From: VXPQ01 sp965116435
GTDB taxonomy: Bacteria; Bacteroidota; Rhodothermia; Rhodothermales; VXPQ01
DNA: 64,000 nucleotides
Assembly (NCBI GenBank): GCA_965116435.1
Contig: OZ220686.1
Coordinates: 248,001-312,000, forward strand
Reading direction: 5' to 3'
The position numbers were made by a program, and so were the translations under genes. Under the pieces are notes generated by a model. It saw only the letters and a program-made list of their open reading frames with translations, was not told the DNA's origin and did not search any database. Below, piece by piece: positions 35,525 through 44,011 of the stretch. Every line of letters begins with the position of its first letter. Positions within the stretch are counted from its first letter, which is position 1.

Positions 35525-35797
35525 TCAGGCAAGGGCCGTGCATCGAACCCGCCGGGTAGGCTGGTAGCACGGCGGGGGCCGCATCGAATGCAGTGAGCCG
35601 TATCGTTGCACATATTCGCATACGACCATACTGTTGTAGTGCATATCTCCAGACATATTCCCCTTCCCGGAAATATTTATGAAGATTACGCGAAGGGCAC
35701 GCCGGGTCAAGCCGTTTTTCTTTTATTGAAGATGCGCTGCATTGCGTCCGCAACGCCCGCAACCATACTTTTCATCGACGGAAACATACTGTACACC

Positions 35798-36808
35798 ATG
35801 GCGCGACCGGTTACGTTATTTACGGGACAATGGGCCGATATGCCCCTCGAAACACTGGCGGAAAAAGCGGCCTCCTGGGGCTACGACGGCCTGGAACTGG
35901 CCTGCTGGGGAGATCATTTCGAGGTAGGCAAGGCGTTGTCGGAGGACGGCTATTGCCAGAGCCGCCACGATCTGCTCGCCAAATATGGCCTGAAAGTCTG
36001 GGCGATCAGCAACCACCTGGTCGGACAGGCGGTGTGCGATCTGATCGACGAACGGCACGAGGCGATTCTTCCCCCGTATATCTGGGGAGATGGCGACCCG
36101 GAAGGCGTACGCAACCGCGCCGCCGCAGAACTTGCGAATACGGCCCGCGCCGCCGCCCGGCTCGGCGTACCGGTCGTGAACGGGTTTACCGGCAGCTCCA
36201 TCTGGCATTTGCTCTACTCCTTTCCGCCCAACAAGCCCGGCATGATAGACCAGGGCTATCAGGATTTTGCGGATCGCTTCAACCCGATTCTGGACGCGTT
36301 CGACGAGGAAGGCGTCCGGTTTGCGCTGGAAGTGCATCCCACGGAGATTGCTTTCGACATCGCCAGCGCCCGCCGCGCCCTCGAGGCATTGGATCACCGG
36401 GAAGCATTCGGCTTCAACTACGATCCCAGCCACCTCGGCTATCAGGGCGTGGATTACGTGCGTTTTATCTATGCCTTCCCGGATCGCATCTACCATGCGC
36501 ACATCAAGGACGTATGGTGGTCAGAGACGCCCATGGCTGCCGGCGTTTTCGGCGGGCACCTCGATTTCGGACACCCGGACCGGTACTGGGATTTCCGTTC
36601 GGTAGGGCGGGGAGCGATCAATTTCGAGGAAATTATCCGTGCGCTGAACCGGATCGGTTACCAGGGGCCGCTCAGCATCGAATGGGAGGACAGCGGGATG
36701 GAGCGGGAGCAGGGCGCCGCGGAGGCCTGCGCGTTCACGAAGGACATTGATTTCGAGCAGCCCGGGGCCGCGTTCGACTCCGCTTTTTCCAAGGACGAAC
36801 AGGCCTGA
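35798..36808 (+). CDS. Sugar phosphate isomerase/epimerase (xylose isomerase-like TIM barrel)
   Basis: A protein of 336 residues of the AP endonuclease 2/xylose isomerase-like fold. Metal-binding positions are suggested by ALEVHPTEIAFD (Glu, His), FNYDPSHLGYQGVD (Asp, His), HAHIKDVWW (His) and SIEWEDSGM (Glu). ATG 35798 follows directly upstream of the barrel start (TLFTGQWADM). A TMEM220 gene starts 3 bp after its stop, suggesting co-transcription. The substrate is unknown; paralogues handle inositols and keto sugars, which would suit the Gfo/Idh enzyme 13 kb away. Confidence 0.9.
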   Translation: MARPVTLFTGQWADMPLETLAEKAASWGYDGLELACWGDHFEVGKALSEDGYCQSRHDLLAKYGLKVWAISNHLVGQAVCDLIDERHEAILPPYIWGDGDPEGVRNRAAAELANTARAAARLGVPVVNGFTGSSIWHLLYSFPPNKPGMIDQGYQDFADRFNPILDAFDEEGVRFALEVHPTEIAFDIASARRALEALDHREAFGFNYDPSHLGYQGVDYVRFIYAFPDRIYHAHIKDVWWSETPMAAGVFGGHLDFGHPDRYWDFRSVGRGAINFEEIIRALNRIGYQGPLSIEWEDSGMEREQGAAEACAFTKDIDFEQPGAAFDSAFSKDEQA

Positions 36809-36811
36809 TTC

Positions 36812-37117
36812 ATGCGGATCGCCAACGGGATCGCGCTGATTTTCTTCGCCTCCTGGGCGTTGTTTCAGCACAACGATCCGGATGCGCTACTTTGGACAGG
36901 CGTGTACGGCGCCGCCGCCATTCATTGCGTCCTGTTTATGCTGGGACGCTTTCCCGGACCGCTGGCTCTTGCGTATATGGCGCTGTGCGGCGTCTGGGCA
37001 GCCATCCTGCTGGCCGCGCTCGTCGCAACCGGCGACGGAGCGTTCTCAGAATCCGCCCGCGAAGCCTACGGCCTCCTGATCTGCGGCGCCTGGGTGTTTG
37101 TCTTGTACAGGAGGTAG
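36812..37117 (+). CDS. TMEM220-like small membrane protein
   Basis: A protein of 101 residues with four hydrophobic helices. The early FQHNDPDALLW segment (residues 18-28) is diagnostic of the transmembrane protein 220 family. It starts 3 bp after the epimerase stop on the same strand. Function of the family is unknown. Confidence 0.82.
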   Translation: MRIANGIALIFFASWALFQHNDPDALLWTGVYGAAAIHCVLFMLGRFPGPLALAYMALCGVWAAILLAALVATGDGAFSESAREAYGLLICGAWVFVLYRR

Positions 37118-37463
37118 AGGGTCGGTAAACCCATTAAGGAGTCAGTTCCAGATCGCAGACCACCGCCTACGCAATGAAGACGCTAAACGAGACGCTGCAA
37201 GATCAAGTAAGCGCCCTGGACTTCGGCGTCGAGAAATCCAGGCATAGGCCGCGGTTCAGGATGTGTTTATCGGCAAGACTGGCCTGGCCTGGAGAGGCTG
37301 TGCAAAAAAGCGCATCGCTGTGCGATTTCGCTATATTTTCACAAAAAAACTCGCAAGAGGGTTGATTTTTCGTGAGGGGGGGGGGCTATCTTGGTCGCAT
37401 TGTCTGGCGTTCGGCCAGGCATTCTTTTTCACGCATGGAGGGGGTCACGCCCTCGTTTCGGAC
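37118..37463. other. Intergenic region with G10 tract
   Basis: A 346-bp region with no convincing gene. Near its end are an AT-rich stretch (37325-37372) and a run of ten G (37376-37385), which lies 79 bp upstream of the secreted-protein ATG, in the place where a promoter would be expected. Confidence 0.6.
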
Positions 37464-37958
37464 ATGAAAATACGCATTCCCTTTTTGCTTGCGACCGCGT
37501 GTATGCTTGGGCTTTTCAGCACCGCATCTGTGCTCGCACAAGAATCGCGGACGCCAGACCATCAAGCCTTGGCCGCGCTGGAAAAAGCTATTGAGGCCAT
37601 GCAGAAGCCGATGAAATATGAGGGCTTTATAAGTTCCTGGCATATGAACATGATGTATCGCAACGAAGCAGAAGCGTTGCAAGAAAAGCTCGCAGAATGG
37701 CAGGATAGCACACAGACCGTGCCCGAGGGATCTGTGGACGCGGAGACCATGATAGCAGATTGGCAAAACAAAGCGGAAAAATTGCGGGCCTTGCTCCGTG
37801 AGGGAGCCGATCCTGATATGGAGGGAGCACTGTATTCTGCTATTGTGTATTCCTGGCGGGAGGGGGCGGAAGGGCTGGAAGAAGCTGCAAAAGAAATGGA
37901 AATAGCCATTAAGGAACGTACTACAGATGTTTCGGAGCCCCCAAACAAGTCTCTGTGA
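37464..37958 (+). CDS. Secreted helical protein of unknown function
   Basis: A protein of 164 residues starting MKIRIPFLLATACML with a signal peptide cleaved after about residue 25 (SVLAQ). The mature part is rich in Ala, Glu and Lys and predicted mostly helical/coiled coil (blocks HQALAALEKAIEAM and EGLEEAAKEMEIAIKE). No family is recognised. A G10 tract lies in the probable promoter, and a hairpin (37965-38009) lies directly after the stop. The upstream open frame (from 37263) has no such features. Confidence 0.65.
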   Translation: MKIRIPFLLATACMLGLFSTASVLAQESRTPDHQALAALEKAIEAMQKPMKYEGFISSWHMNMMYRNEAEALQEKLAEWQDSTQTVPEGSVDAETMIADWQNKAEKLRALLREGADPDMEGALYSAIVYSWREGAEGLEEAAKEMEIAIKERTTDVSEPPNKSL

Positions 37959-37964
37959 GGCGAA

Positions 37965-38009
37965 CCTAAATAATTTAGGCGCGAAAAATGGGAGGTTAAA
38001 TTATTTAGG
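37965..38009. terminator. AT-rich hairpin between convergent genes (TTAGGCG family, variant)
   Basis: CCTAAATAATTTA at 37965-37977 pairs with TAAATTATTTAGG at 37997-38009. Both arms continue into AGGCG, as in the other members of the family. It separates the secreted-protein gene from the convergent Sua5 gene, which ends 9 bp later, so it may act as a bidirectional terminator. Confidence 0.65.
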
Positions 38010-38017
38010 CGGGTGTT

Positions 38018-38989
38018 TCAGGTTGTAGATTTCGCTGCTCGCTGGAGGCGGTCCATGATGGCGGCGCCGATGCCCGTGGGCTCCACAATCTGGCAATAGA
38101 TAACATCTGCGCCCGCCGCATCGCATCGCCGCATGAAGTCGAATAGGCGATGTGCGTAGGCTTCGGGCGTAGCGACCCGCTCCACGAGGCGCCACCCCTT
38201 GCCCGAGTCGCTCTGGGTATCTGCTCCCGTCTCGTCCATCCCGATATATCCCGCTACGCTTCCAGGAGTGGGGGAGGGGGCGGAATCGACCAGGACGACA
38301 CGGGCGGTCGGGGCGTAATGCCGGTGCCGCAAGCCGGGACTGCGCGGCCGTTCCGCATCATCATGCCGAGGTTGCCCCATTTCTGGAACCACTTCGCGGA
38401 GCGCCTCCAGCGTTACCCCCCCGGCACGCAATATCCGGGGCGGATTCGCCGTGCAGTCGATCACCGTGGACTCCAGGCCGACGACGGAAGGGGCGCCCCG
38501 CAATACGCAGGGAATCCGCCCGTCCAGGTCTTCCAGCACGGCCTGCCAGGTGGTAGGGCTGGGCCGCCCGGACCGGTTGGCCGACGGCGCCGCCACGGGA
38601 CCGCCGCAAGCACGCAAAAAATCCCGCGCCATTTCCTGCGCTGGCATACGCACCCCAATCGTGTCGAGGCCCGCCGTGACTTCCAGAGGCACGTCTGCGC
38701 GTTTCGGAAGCACCAGGGTAAGCGGCCCCGGAAAAAAGCGCTCCGCCAGCCGCCGCCCAACCCCGGAGGAGAAGTCGGCCACCCGATCTATCTGTCCAAT
38801 CTCCGCGACATGCGCAATCAGAGGATTATCTGCAGGTCGCCCCTTCGCCTCGAACACCTTCCTCACCGCCGCCGCACAGAATGCATCCGCCCCCAACCCA
38901 TACACGGTTTCCGTCGGAAACGCCGCCGTTTCGCCCGCTAAAACAAAGGAAGCGGCCTCTTCGGGGGAATCGGTGAGGAGGGTGGTCAT
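38018..38989 (-). CDS. tsaC: L-threonylcarbamoyladenylate synthase, Sua5 type
   Basis: Makes threonylcarbamoyl-AMP from threonine, bicarbonate and ATP for the t6A37 modification of tRNA. Length is 323 residues. The N-terminal YrdC domain (1-200) has FPTETVYGLGADA, KGRPADNPLIAHV, GPLTLVLPK, GPVAAPSANRSGRPSPT and VGLESTVIDC. The C-terminal Sua5 domain (220-320) follows a SPGLRHRHYAP linker, distinguishing it from short TsaC. It is convergent with the secreted-protein gene. Confidence 0.95.
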   Translation of the reverse strand: MTTLLTDSPEEAASFVLAGETAAFPTETVYGLGADAFCAAAVRKVFEAKGRPADNPLIAHVAEIGQIDRVADFSSGVGRRLAERFFPGPLTLVLPKRADVPLEVTAGLDTIGVRMPAQEMARDFLRACGGPVAAPSANRSGRPSPTTWQAVLEDLDGRIPCVLRGAPSVVGLESTVIDCTANPPRILRAGGVTLEALREVVPEMGQPRHDDAERPRSPGLRHRHYAPTARVVLVDSAPSPTPGSVAGYIGMDETGADTQSDSGKGWRLVERVATPEAYAHRLFDFMRRCDAAGADVIYCQIVEPTGIGAAIMDRLQRAAKSTT

Positions 38990-39104
38990 GGGGTTATCCT
39001 GATTACACCTATCGATATGAGCATTAATTGATTAAATTACTGTTTATTCCTACGTTGGTATTCCCATGTTTCAAAAAGAAATACAAGAAGCGTATGTGAT
39101 GCAT

Positions 39105-39851
39105 TTACTGCAAGGCGTGCATGATGTGGATCCAATCTATATAATTTTTTGCCTTGCCCATGTGCTGACCCCTTACGATTCTCAATGTCACAAAGCCATT
39201 TACTATAGATTCTAAACCATTTATAATAGATTTAAATTCATCATCTTGTTTTCCTGTTTTTTGGGAAATATTTAGATGTTCTCGGACGATTTTCCAAAGT
39301 TCGTGTGCAGTTTGTCTTGGAGGGAATGGAATATTTTCTTCATCGATATATACTTTGCAAAATGATTCGAAGATAGCAGTAGCAGCCGTAATAGCCACTG
39401 GAGGATCAAGTTCCACAGAATCTCTGGCTCTTTCATATTCAATTAATAGTGATTGCAAATTTCGTTCTTGAATAATAAATTCTAAATCCTTACTCGCTGG
39501 ATTCAATTCATTTTGCAAAATAATTCCTCCTTGTTGATAATAAAGTCCATATTGTGCAAGCTGTTTTTCGAGATGTTGCTTTTCTTGCGGATATTTATCT
39601 TTTCGATCTTCTTCTCCGTTATTTGGAGGAGCTTCCATATATTCTTTCAAAACACGTCCAAGAATTTTTAAAGATCCATGGGTTTCATTTACACGTTTAA
39701 GCCAAGCGATGCATTTATCAACACGATTTCCTTTGGGAGGATCTCCGGGTGCCTCGCTTGCCGTAAATAAAGCATCGATTTGGCTATGGGTATAGTAATC
39801 GCCAAGTATTTTGCCAACTATAGCACAGATTGGCTTCGGTATTTGGGACAT
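39105..39851 (-). CDS. Abortive infection family protein (Abi-C type)
   Basis: A protein of 248 residues. The C-terminal part (about 140-248) resembles the abortive infection C-terminal domain: SKDLEFIIQERN, the AITAATAIFESFCKVYI segment and HELWKIVREHLN. These are followed by LRIVRGQHMGKAKN. This domain class is HEPN-like and common in phage-exclusion proteins. Base composition is clearly AT-richer than the neighbours (many AAT, TTT and ATT codons), suggesting recent transfer. It lies 26 bp downstream of the GIY-YIG-like gene on the same strand. Mechanism is unknown. Confidence 0.75.
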   Translation of the reverse strand: MSQIPKPICAIVGKILGDYYTHSQIDALFTASEAPGDPPKGNRVDKCIAWLKRVNETHGSLKILGRVLKEYMEAPPNNGEEDRKDKYPQEKQHLEKQLAQYGLYYQQGGIILQNELNPASKDLEFIIQERNLQSLLIEYERARDSVELDPPVAITAATAIFESFCKVYIDEENIPFPPRQTAHELWKIVREHLNISQKTGKQDDEFKSIINGLESIVNGFVTLRIVRGQHMGKAKNYIDWIHIMHALQ

Positions 39852-39877
39852 GATTGATGATGGGTTGTGGTTAAACT

Positions 39878-40186
39878 TTATCGTTTTGCTTTTCGTCCGC
39901 CGCCTCCTCGTCTTCTGTTTTCCGGCGGCGAATGATCTTCAATTTTTATTTTCTCACGTTCTCGTCGCGTTCGAGAAGTACTTCTCCCGTCAGCTTTTTT
40001 CCATGCAAAATCATGATTTTCTGGATTAAATTTTCCAGAACTGCCATGCTGAAATTTGCGCCGGCGTAAATTATTTGTTTCGCCAATGTACTTAATTTCA
40101 CGAGATTCCTTATCCACGATTCGATATTCCCCTGGATCCTCAGGAGGTTGCTGCCGACTGGGGCGACCTGGTTTGTAAATACCCAT
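39878..40186 (-). CDS. Small GIY-YIG-like protein
   Basis: A protein of 102 residues. Residues 19-25 (GEYRIVD) and 32-43 (KYIGETNNLRRR) correspond to the GIY and YIG motifs of GIY-YIG endonucleases, with an Arg-rich helix and His47 after them. The catalytic Glu expected later is not clearly placed, and the C-terminus is short and basic (GGGGRKAKR), so the domain may be minimal. It is the first gene of a two-gene AT-rich minus-strand unit with the Abi-like gene, lodged between sua5 and dnaK. Confidence 0.6.
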   Translation of the reverse strand: MGIYKPGRPSRQQPPEDPGEYRIVDKESREIKYIGETNNLRRRKFQHGSSGKFNPENHDFAWKKADGRSTSRTRREREKIKIEDHSPPENRRRGGGGRKAKR

Positions 40187-40247
40187 TGTCTCTTTTGATG
40201 TTGGTGGTGTAATGAATATACAGAGGCCATACTACTTCCCGCAACCC

Positions 40248-42212
40248 CTACCTATGATTCGTCCCAGACGCGTCTTCGTCTTCGTCTTCGTCGAGCACTT
40301 CGAAATCCGCATCTACGGAGCCGTCTCCCGAGGTTTCGTGCGGGTCCGAAGCGCCTGCATCGTCCGCAGCGCTCGCATCTCCCGCAGCCTCCTGCGCGGC
40401 GGCTTCCTGCTGCGCCTTGTACATATCCTCGGCGGCTTCGCCCCAGGCCTGATTGAGCTGCTCCAGCGCCGAATCCAGGTCCGGCGACGCATCGTTTTTG
40501 CGCACCTCCTTGAGCCGTTCGAGCGCTGCCTCTACCTTCGCTTTCTTTTCGGCAGGAATCTTGTCCCCGTATTCCTTGAGATTCTTCTCCGTGGAATACG
40601 CCAGGGAATCCGCCTGATTCCGCTTCTCAATCTGTTCCCGTTTCTTCTGATCTTCCTCTGCATGCGCCTTCGCGTCATCGCGCATCTTGTCGATCTCCGC
40701 ATCGGAAAGGCCGCTGGACGATTCGATCCGGATGTTCTGCTCTTTGCCCGTCGCCTTGTCCTTCGCAGTCACGTTCAGAATGCCGTTGGCGTCCATATCG
40801 AACGTAACCTCGATCTGCGGGACGCCGCGCGGCGCCGGGGGAATGCCGTCCAGATGAAAACGCCCGAGCGTGCGGTTGTTCACAACCATCTGGCGATTCC
40901 CCTGGAGTACATGGATTTCCACGGAAGGCTGGCTGTCCGCCGCGGTGGAGAAAATCTGGCTTTTCTTCGTGGGAATGGTCGTGTTAGCCTCGATGAGCGA
41001 CGTCATCACGCCGCCGAGCGTTTCGATGCCCAGATTGAGCGGCGTCACGTCGAGCAGCAGTACGCCGGTTTCGTCCCCGGCAAGGACCCCGCCCTGGATC
41101 GCCGCCCCCTGGGCTACCACCTCGTCCGGGTTGACGGAGCGGTTGGGCGTTTTGCCGAAGAACGTTTCGACCGTTTCCTGGATTTTGGGAAGGCGGGTGG
41201 AACCGCCCACGAGAATCACCTCGTCAATGTCTTCTCGCGCCACGCCCGCATCCTTAAGCGCTTTTTCCATGGGCGGAATGGTGCGCTCGACCAGGTCGTC
41301 CACCAGCCGTTCGAACGTGGAACGCGAAATGTCGAGGACCAGGTGTTTCGGCCCGCTTTCCGTCGCGGTGATGTAGGGCAGGTTGATATTCGTCTGCATT
41401 TGGGAGGACAGCTCGATCTTGGCGTTCTCCGCGGCCTCTTTCAGGCGTTGCAGCGCCATGCTGTCCTTGCGCAAGTCGATGCCTTCCTGCTTCTGAAACG
41501 CCTCGGCGAGGTGATCGATCAGTCGCTGGTCGAAATCGTCTCCGCCAAGGTGCGTATCGCCGTTGGTGGCCTTTACCTCGAATACTTCGCCGCCCAGTTC
41601 AAGGATCGAAATGTCGTACGTGCCGCCGCCGAGGTCGTATACGGCGATGAGTTCGTCCTTTTTCTCCTTTTTGCCAAGGCCGTAGGCCAGCGCCGCCGCC
41701 GTGGGCTCGTTGATGATGCGCCGTACGTTCAGCCCGGCGATTTCGCCGGCCTCCTTCGTGGCTTTGCGCTGCGCGTCGTTGAAATAGGCAGGCACCGTAA
41801 TGACGGCCTCGGTCACTTTTTCTCCGAGATACTCTTCCGCCGTCTGCTTCAGCTTCTGGAGCACCATGGCCGAGATTTCCTGCGGCGTATACATCCGGTC
41901 GTCCACCTGTACGCGGGCCGTGTCGTTCTCGCCGCGCGTCACCTCGTAGGGAACCGTTTCGATCTCGCCCGTCACCTCGCCGTACTGCCGACCCATGAAG
42001 CGCTTGATCGAGGTGATCGTGTTTTTGGGATTCGTGGTGGCCTGGCGTTCGGCGGGCTTGCCTACGAGGCGCTCGCCGTCCTTCTTGTATGCCACCACGG
42101 ACGGCGTGGTGCGCGCGCCCTCGGCGTTGTTAATTACGACGGCTTCGCCGCCTTCCATCACGGCGACCACCGAATTCGTGGTGCCGAGGTCAATGCCTAT
42201 AATCTTGCCCAT
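40248..42212 (-). CDS. dnaK: Molecular chaperone DnaK (Hsp70)
   Basis: ATP-driven cytoplasmic chaperone of 654 residues. The nucleotide-binding domain starts GKIIGIDLGTTNSVVAVMEG and contains NEPTAAALAYGLGKK, AVYDLGGGTYD and the GGSTRLPKIQ segment. The linker and substrate-binding domain begin near residue 390 (LLLDVTPLNLGIETLGG). The C-terminal tail is strongly acidic (VLDEDEDED). No grpE or dnaJ lies beside it in this window. I looked for a CIRCE operator in the 160 bp before the start and saw none. Confidence 0.98.
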   Translation of the reverse strand: MGKIIGIDLGTTNSVVAVMEGGEAVVINNAEGARTTPSVVAYKKDGERLVGKPAERQATTNPKNTITSIKRFMGRQYGEVTGEIETVPYEVTRGENDTARVQVDDRMYTPQEISAMVLQKLKQTAEEYLGEKVTEAVITVPAYFNDAQRKATKEAGEIAGLNVRRIINEPTAAALAYGLGKKEKKDELIAVYDLGGGTYDISILELGGEVFEVKATNGDTHLGGDDFDQRLIDHLAEAFQKQEGIDLRKDSMALQRLKEAAENAKIELSSQMQTNINLPYITATESGPKHLVLDISRSTFERLVDDLVERTIPPMEKALKDAGVAREDIDEVILVGGSTRLPKIQETVETFFGKTPNRSVNPDEVVAQGAAIQGGVLAGDETGVLLLDVTPLNLGIETLGGVMTSLIEANTTIPTKKSQIFSTAADSQPSVEIHVLQGNRQMVVNNRTLGRFHLDGIPPAPRGVPQIEVTFDMDANGILNVTAKDKATGKEQNIRIESSSGLSDAEIDKMRDDAKAHAEEDQKKREQIEKRNQADSLAYSTEKNLKEYGDKIPAEKKAKVEAALERLKEVRKNDASPDLDSALEQLNQAWGEAAEDMYKAQQEAAAQEAAGDASAADDAGASDPHETSGDGSVDADFEVLDEDEDEDASGTNHR

Positions 42213-42373
42213 AATGCGTATCTCGTTATCTTGCAGGTCTTTATTTTAGAGGGATGCGTGCGGGTGCGGATGTGGCGTCGCGCATTGTTCGAGCGCCCTC
42301 AAGAATAATGCCGTAGTTTATTCTCCGACATAATGACAGCGCCATGACAGGTCCTGCGGTGGCGGGACGAACT

Positions 42374-42970
42374 ATGAAACATGTACCAAACGTACTGACC
42401 GCTATTCGGATACTGGTTACGCCGATCGTGCTTATCTTGTTGTACCGCAATGCGTTACCGGGGATGGCCATCGCCTTGGCCTTGTTCCTGCTGGCTGCGG
42501 CGTCCGACTGGCTGGACGGCAAGATCGCCCGAAAATTCGAGGCCGGTTCCCGGCTTGGGCAGACGCTCGATCCATTGGCGGACAAGGTGCTGGTCCTCGG
42601 TGTCTTTGTCATGCTCTGCGTGATTGCGCCGGACGCGGCGTCCTGGTGGGGCGTGGCGCTCATCGGCTTGCGCGACATAGCGGTGACCTGGCTGCGTTCG
42701 CACTCGCGGAACGCGGACGCCGGCGGGTTCACGCTCCCGGTCGCAAAAGGAAAGACCGTTGTCCAGATCGCCTACCTGATCGGGATGTTGACGCTCCTGA
42801 CCTTCGAAAAACTGGAGGGCGTCGCCGGGGACTGGGCGCGGAGTCTGCTGGATACGCCGTGGCCGTTCGCCGTATTTTTGCTGGTTGTAGCGTTTACCTT
42901 GTGGACGGGATGGGTCTACCTTTTCAGGGCGCGCCCCTCCGACAAGAGCAAAGGCGCCGCCCCAAACTGA
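42374..42970 (+). CDS. pgsA: CDP-diacylglycerol-glycerol-3-phosphate 3-phosphatidyltransferase
   Basis: Membrane enzyme making phosphatidylglycerophosphate, the first step to phosphatidylglycerol. The CDP-alcohol phosphotransferase motif is complete: Asp-x2-Asp-Gly-x2-Ala-Arg in SDWLDGKIARKF, then GSRLGQTLDPLADK with the last two Asp. Length is 198 residues from ATG 42374, where the text begins MKHVPNVLTAIRI; a start at 42344 is possible but adds ten polar residues. The stop codon is followed directly by copy C of the dispersed element. Confidence 0.93.
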   Translation: MKHVPNVLTAIRILVTPIVLILLYRNALPGMAIALALFLLAAASDWLDGKIARKFEAGSRLGQTLDPLADKVLVLGVFVMLCVIAPDAASWWGVALIGLRDIAVTWLRSHSRNADAGGFTLPVAKGKTVVQIAYLIGMLTLLTFEKLEGVAGDWARSLLDTPWPFAVFLLVVAFTLWTGWVYLFRARPSDKSKGAAPN

Positions 42971-43262
42971 CGCGCTGATTGAATCGGATTCGATCAGAAG
43001 ATTCTGAAGGATGCTCTGATTAAGTCCGCGAAGATCAGAGGCAGCGAGGGGTGTGCTGGCAAGGAATGACGAAGCAGCGTGGCAGGCCCCACGTAATGAG
43101 GAATGACGCCGCCAGCGCGCTCCTCGATGCCTCCCGAAGGGCGCTTCACGACACCGACGCCGCAAAACGCCGTGTTTTCCGATGGTTTTAACGATAGAAT
43201 CATTACAAACGCTACTTGCGTACGTGAAGCGCTGATCGAAGTGGATTTGATCAGTGCATCCT
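42971..43262 (-). repeat. Dispersed TIR element, copy C (inverted, intact) with an extra end fragment
   Basis: 43008-43262, read on the minus strand, matches copy A over its whole length (about 255 bp, roughly 9 of 10 bases by eye). This includes both terminal inverted repeats (AGGATGCACTGATCAAATCC on one side and AGGATGCTCTGATTAAGTCC on the other). In front, 42972-42996 (GCTGATTGAATCGGATTCGATCAG) looks like a further left-end fragment. The element fills the entire gap between pgsA and pyrE. Confidence 0.85.
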
Positions 43263-43281
43263 GAACTATTTCGAATTTTTC

Positions 43282-43962
43282 ATGGAACCGAACAAGACAA
43301 GCGAGGCGGACCGTGTGCTGGCCCGCCGCGTGGCGGAATGTCTGCTGGATGTGCAGGCCGTGCGCTTCGCTCCAGATAAACCATTTACGCTTGCTTCCGG
43401 CTTGCTGGCCCCGGTGTATTGCGACAATCGGTTGCTCCTGTCCAGTCCGGCTGCCTGCCGCGTCGTATGCGAGGGATTCGCCCGCGTATGGCAGGCGCGC
43501 GGGTTGACTGCCGACGTCGTCACGGGAACGGCCACCGCCGGCATTCCTCATGCGGCCTGGCTTGCGGACCGCCTGGACTTGCCCATGGCGTATGCGCGCG
43601 CGCAACCGAAACAGCATGGGCGGGGGCAGCGCATCGAAGGGGGGAGCATGGCGGGCCGCCGCACGGTGGTCGTGGAAGACCTCGTTTCGACGGGGGGGTC
43701 TTCTTGCGCCGTCGTGGAAGCGTTGCGAGAGGCCGGGGCCGACGTGCAGGCGGTGCTGGCCATATTTTCCCAAGGCTTTGCGTCGGCCCGCCTCGCGTTC
43801 GAACAGGTGCGGACGCCCCTTTATGCGTTGACCGGGCTGGATGCGTTGCTGGAAGCGGCGCGGGAGCGCAATGCATTGTCCGAGGCCGCGATTCGAACCA
43901 TTCTGGACTGGCGGGACGACCCGGAAAGCGGGTTGATCCGGCGGACGAACGCCGCGGACTGA
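43282..43962 (+). CDS. pyrE: Orotate phosphoribosyltransferase
   Basis: Converts orotate and PRPP to OMP in pyrimidine synthesis. Length is 226 residues. The PRPP-binding motif is VVVEDLVSTGGSS (about 130-142). Other family pieces are FTLASGLLAPVYCDNRLLL and VVTGTATAGIPHAAWLADRL, and the flexible-loop RAQPKQHGRGQRIEG is present. It begins 19 bp after element copy C and is followed 49 bp later by cinA. Confidence 0.94.
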   Translation: MEPNKTSEADRVLARRVAECLLDVQAVRFAPDKPFTLASGLLAPVYCDNRLLLSSPAACRVVCEGFARVWQARGLTADVVTGTATAGIPHAAWLADRLDLPMAYARAQPKQHGRGQRIEGGSMAGRRTVVVEDLVSTGGSSCAVVEALREAGADVQAVLAIFSQGFASARLAFEQVRTPLYALTGLDALLEAARERNALSEAAIRTILDWRDDPESGLIRRTNAAD

Positions 43963-44011
43963 GCGAAGCGGTTGTGATCAGAACACCCTTCCGCATCTTT
44001 TTCGAGGGACT

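Noticed and set aside
42213..42373. CIRCE operator for dnaK
   Set aside because: No TTAGCACTC-N9-GAGTGCTAA-like sequence was found between dnaK and pgsA.
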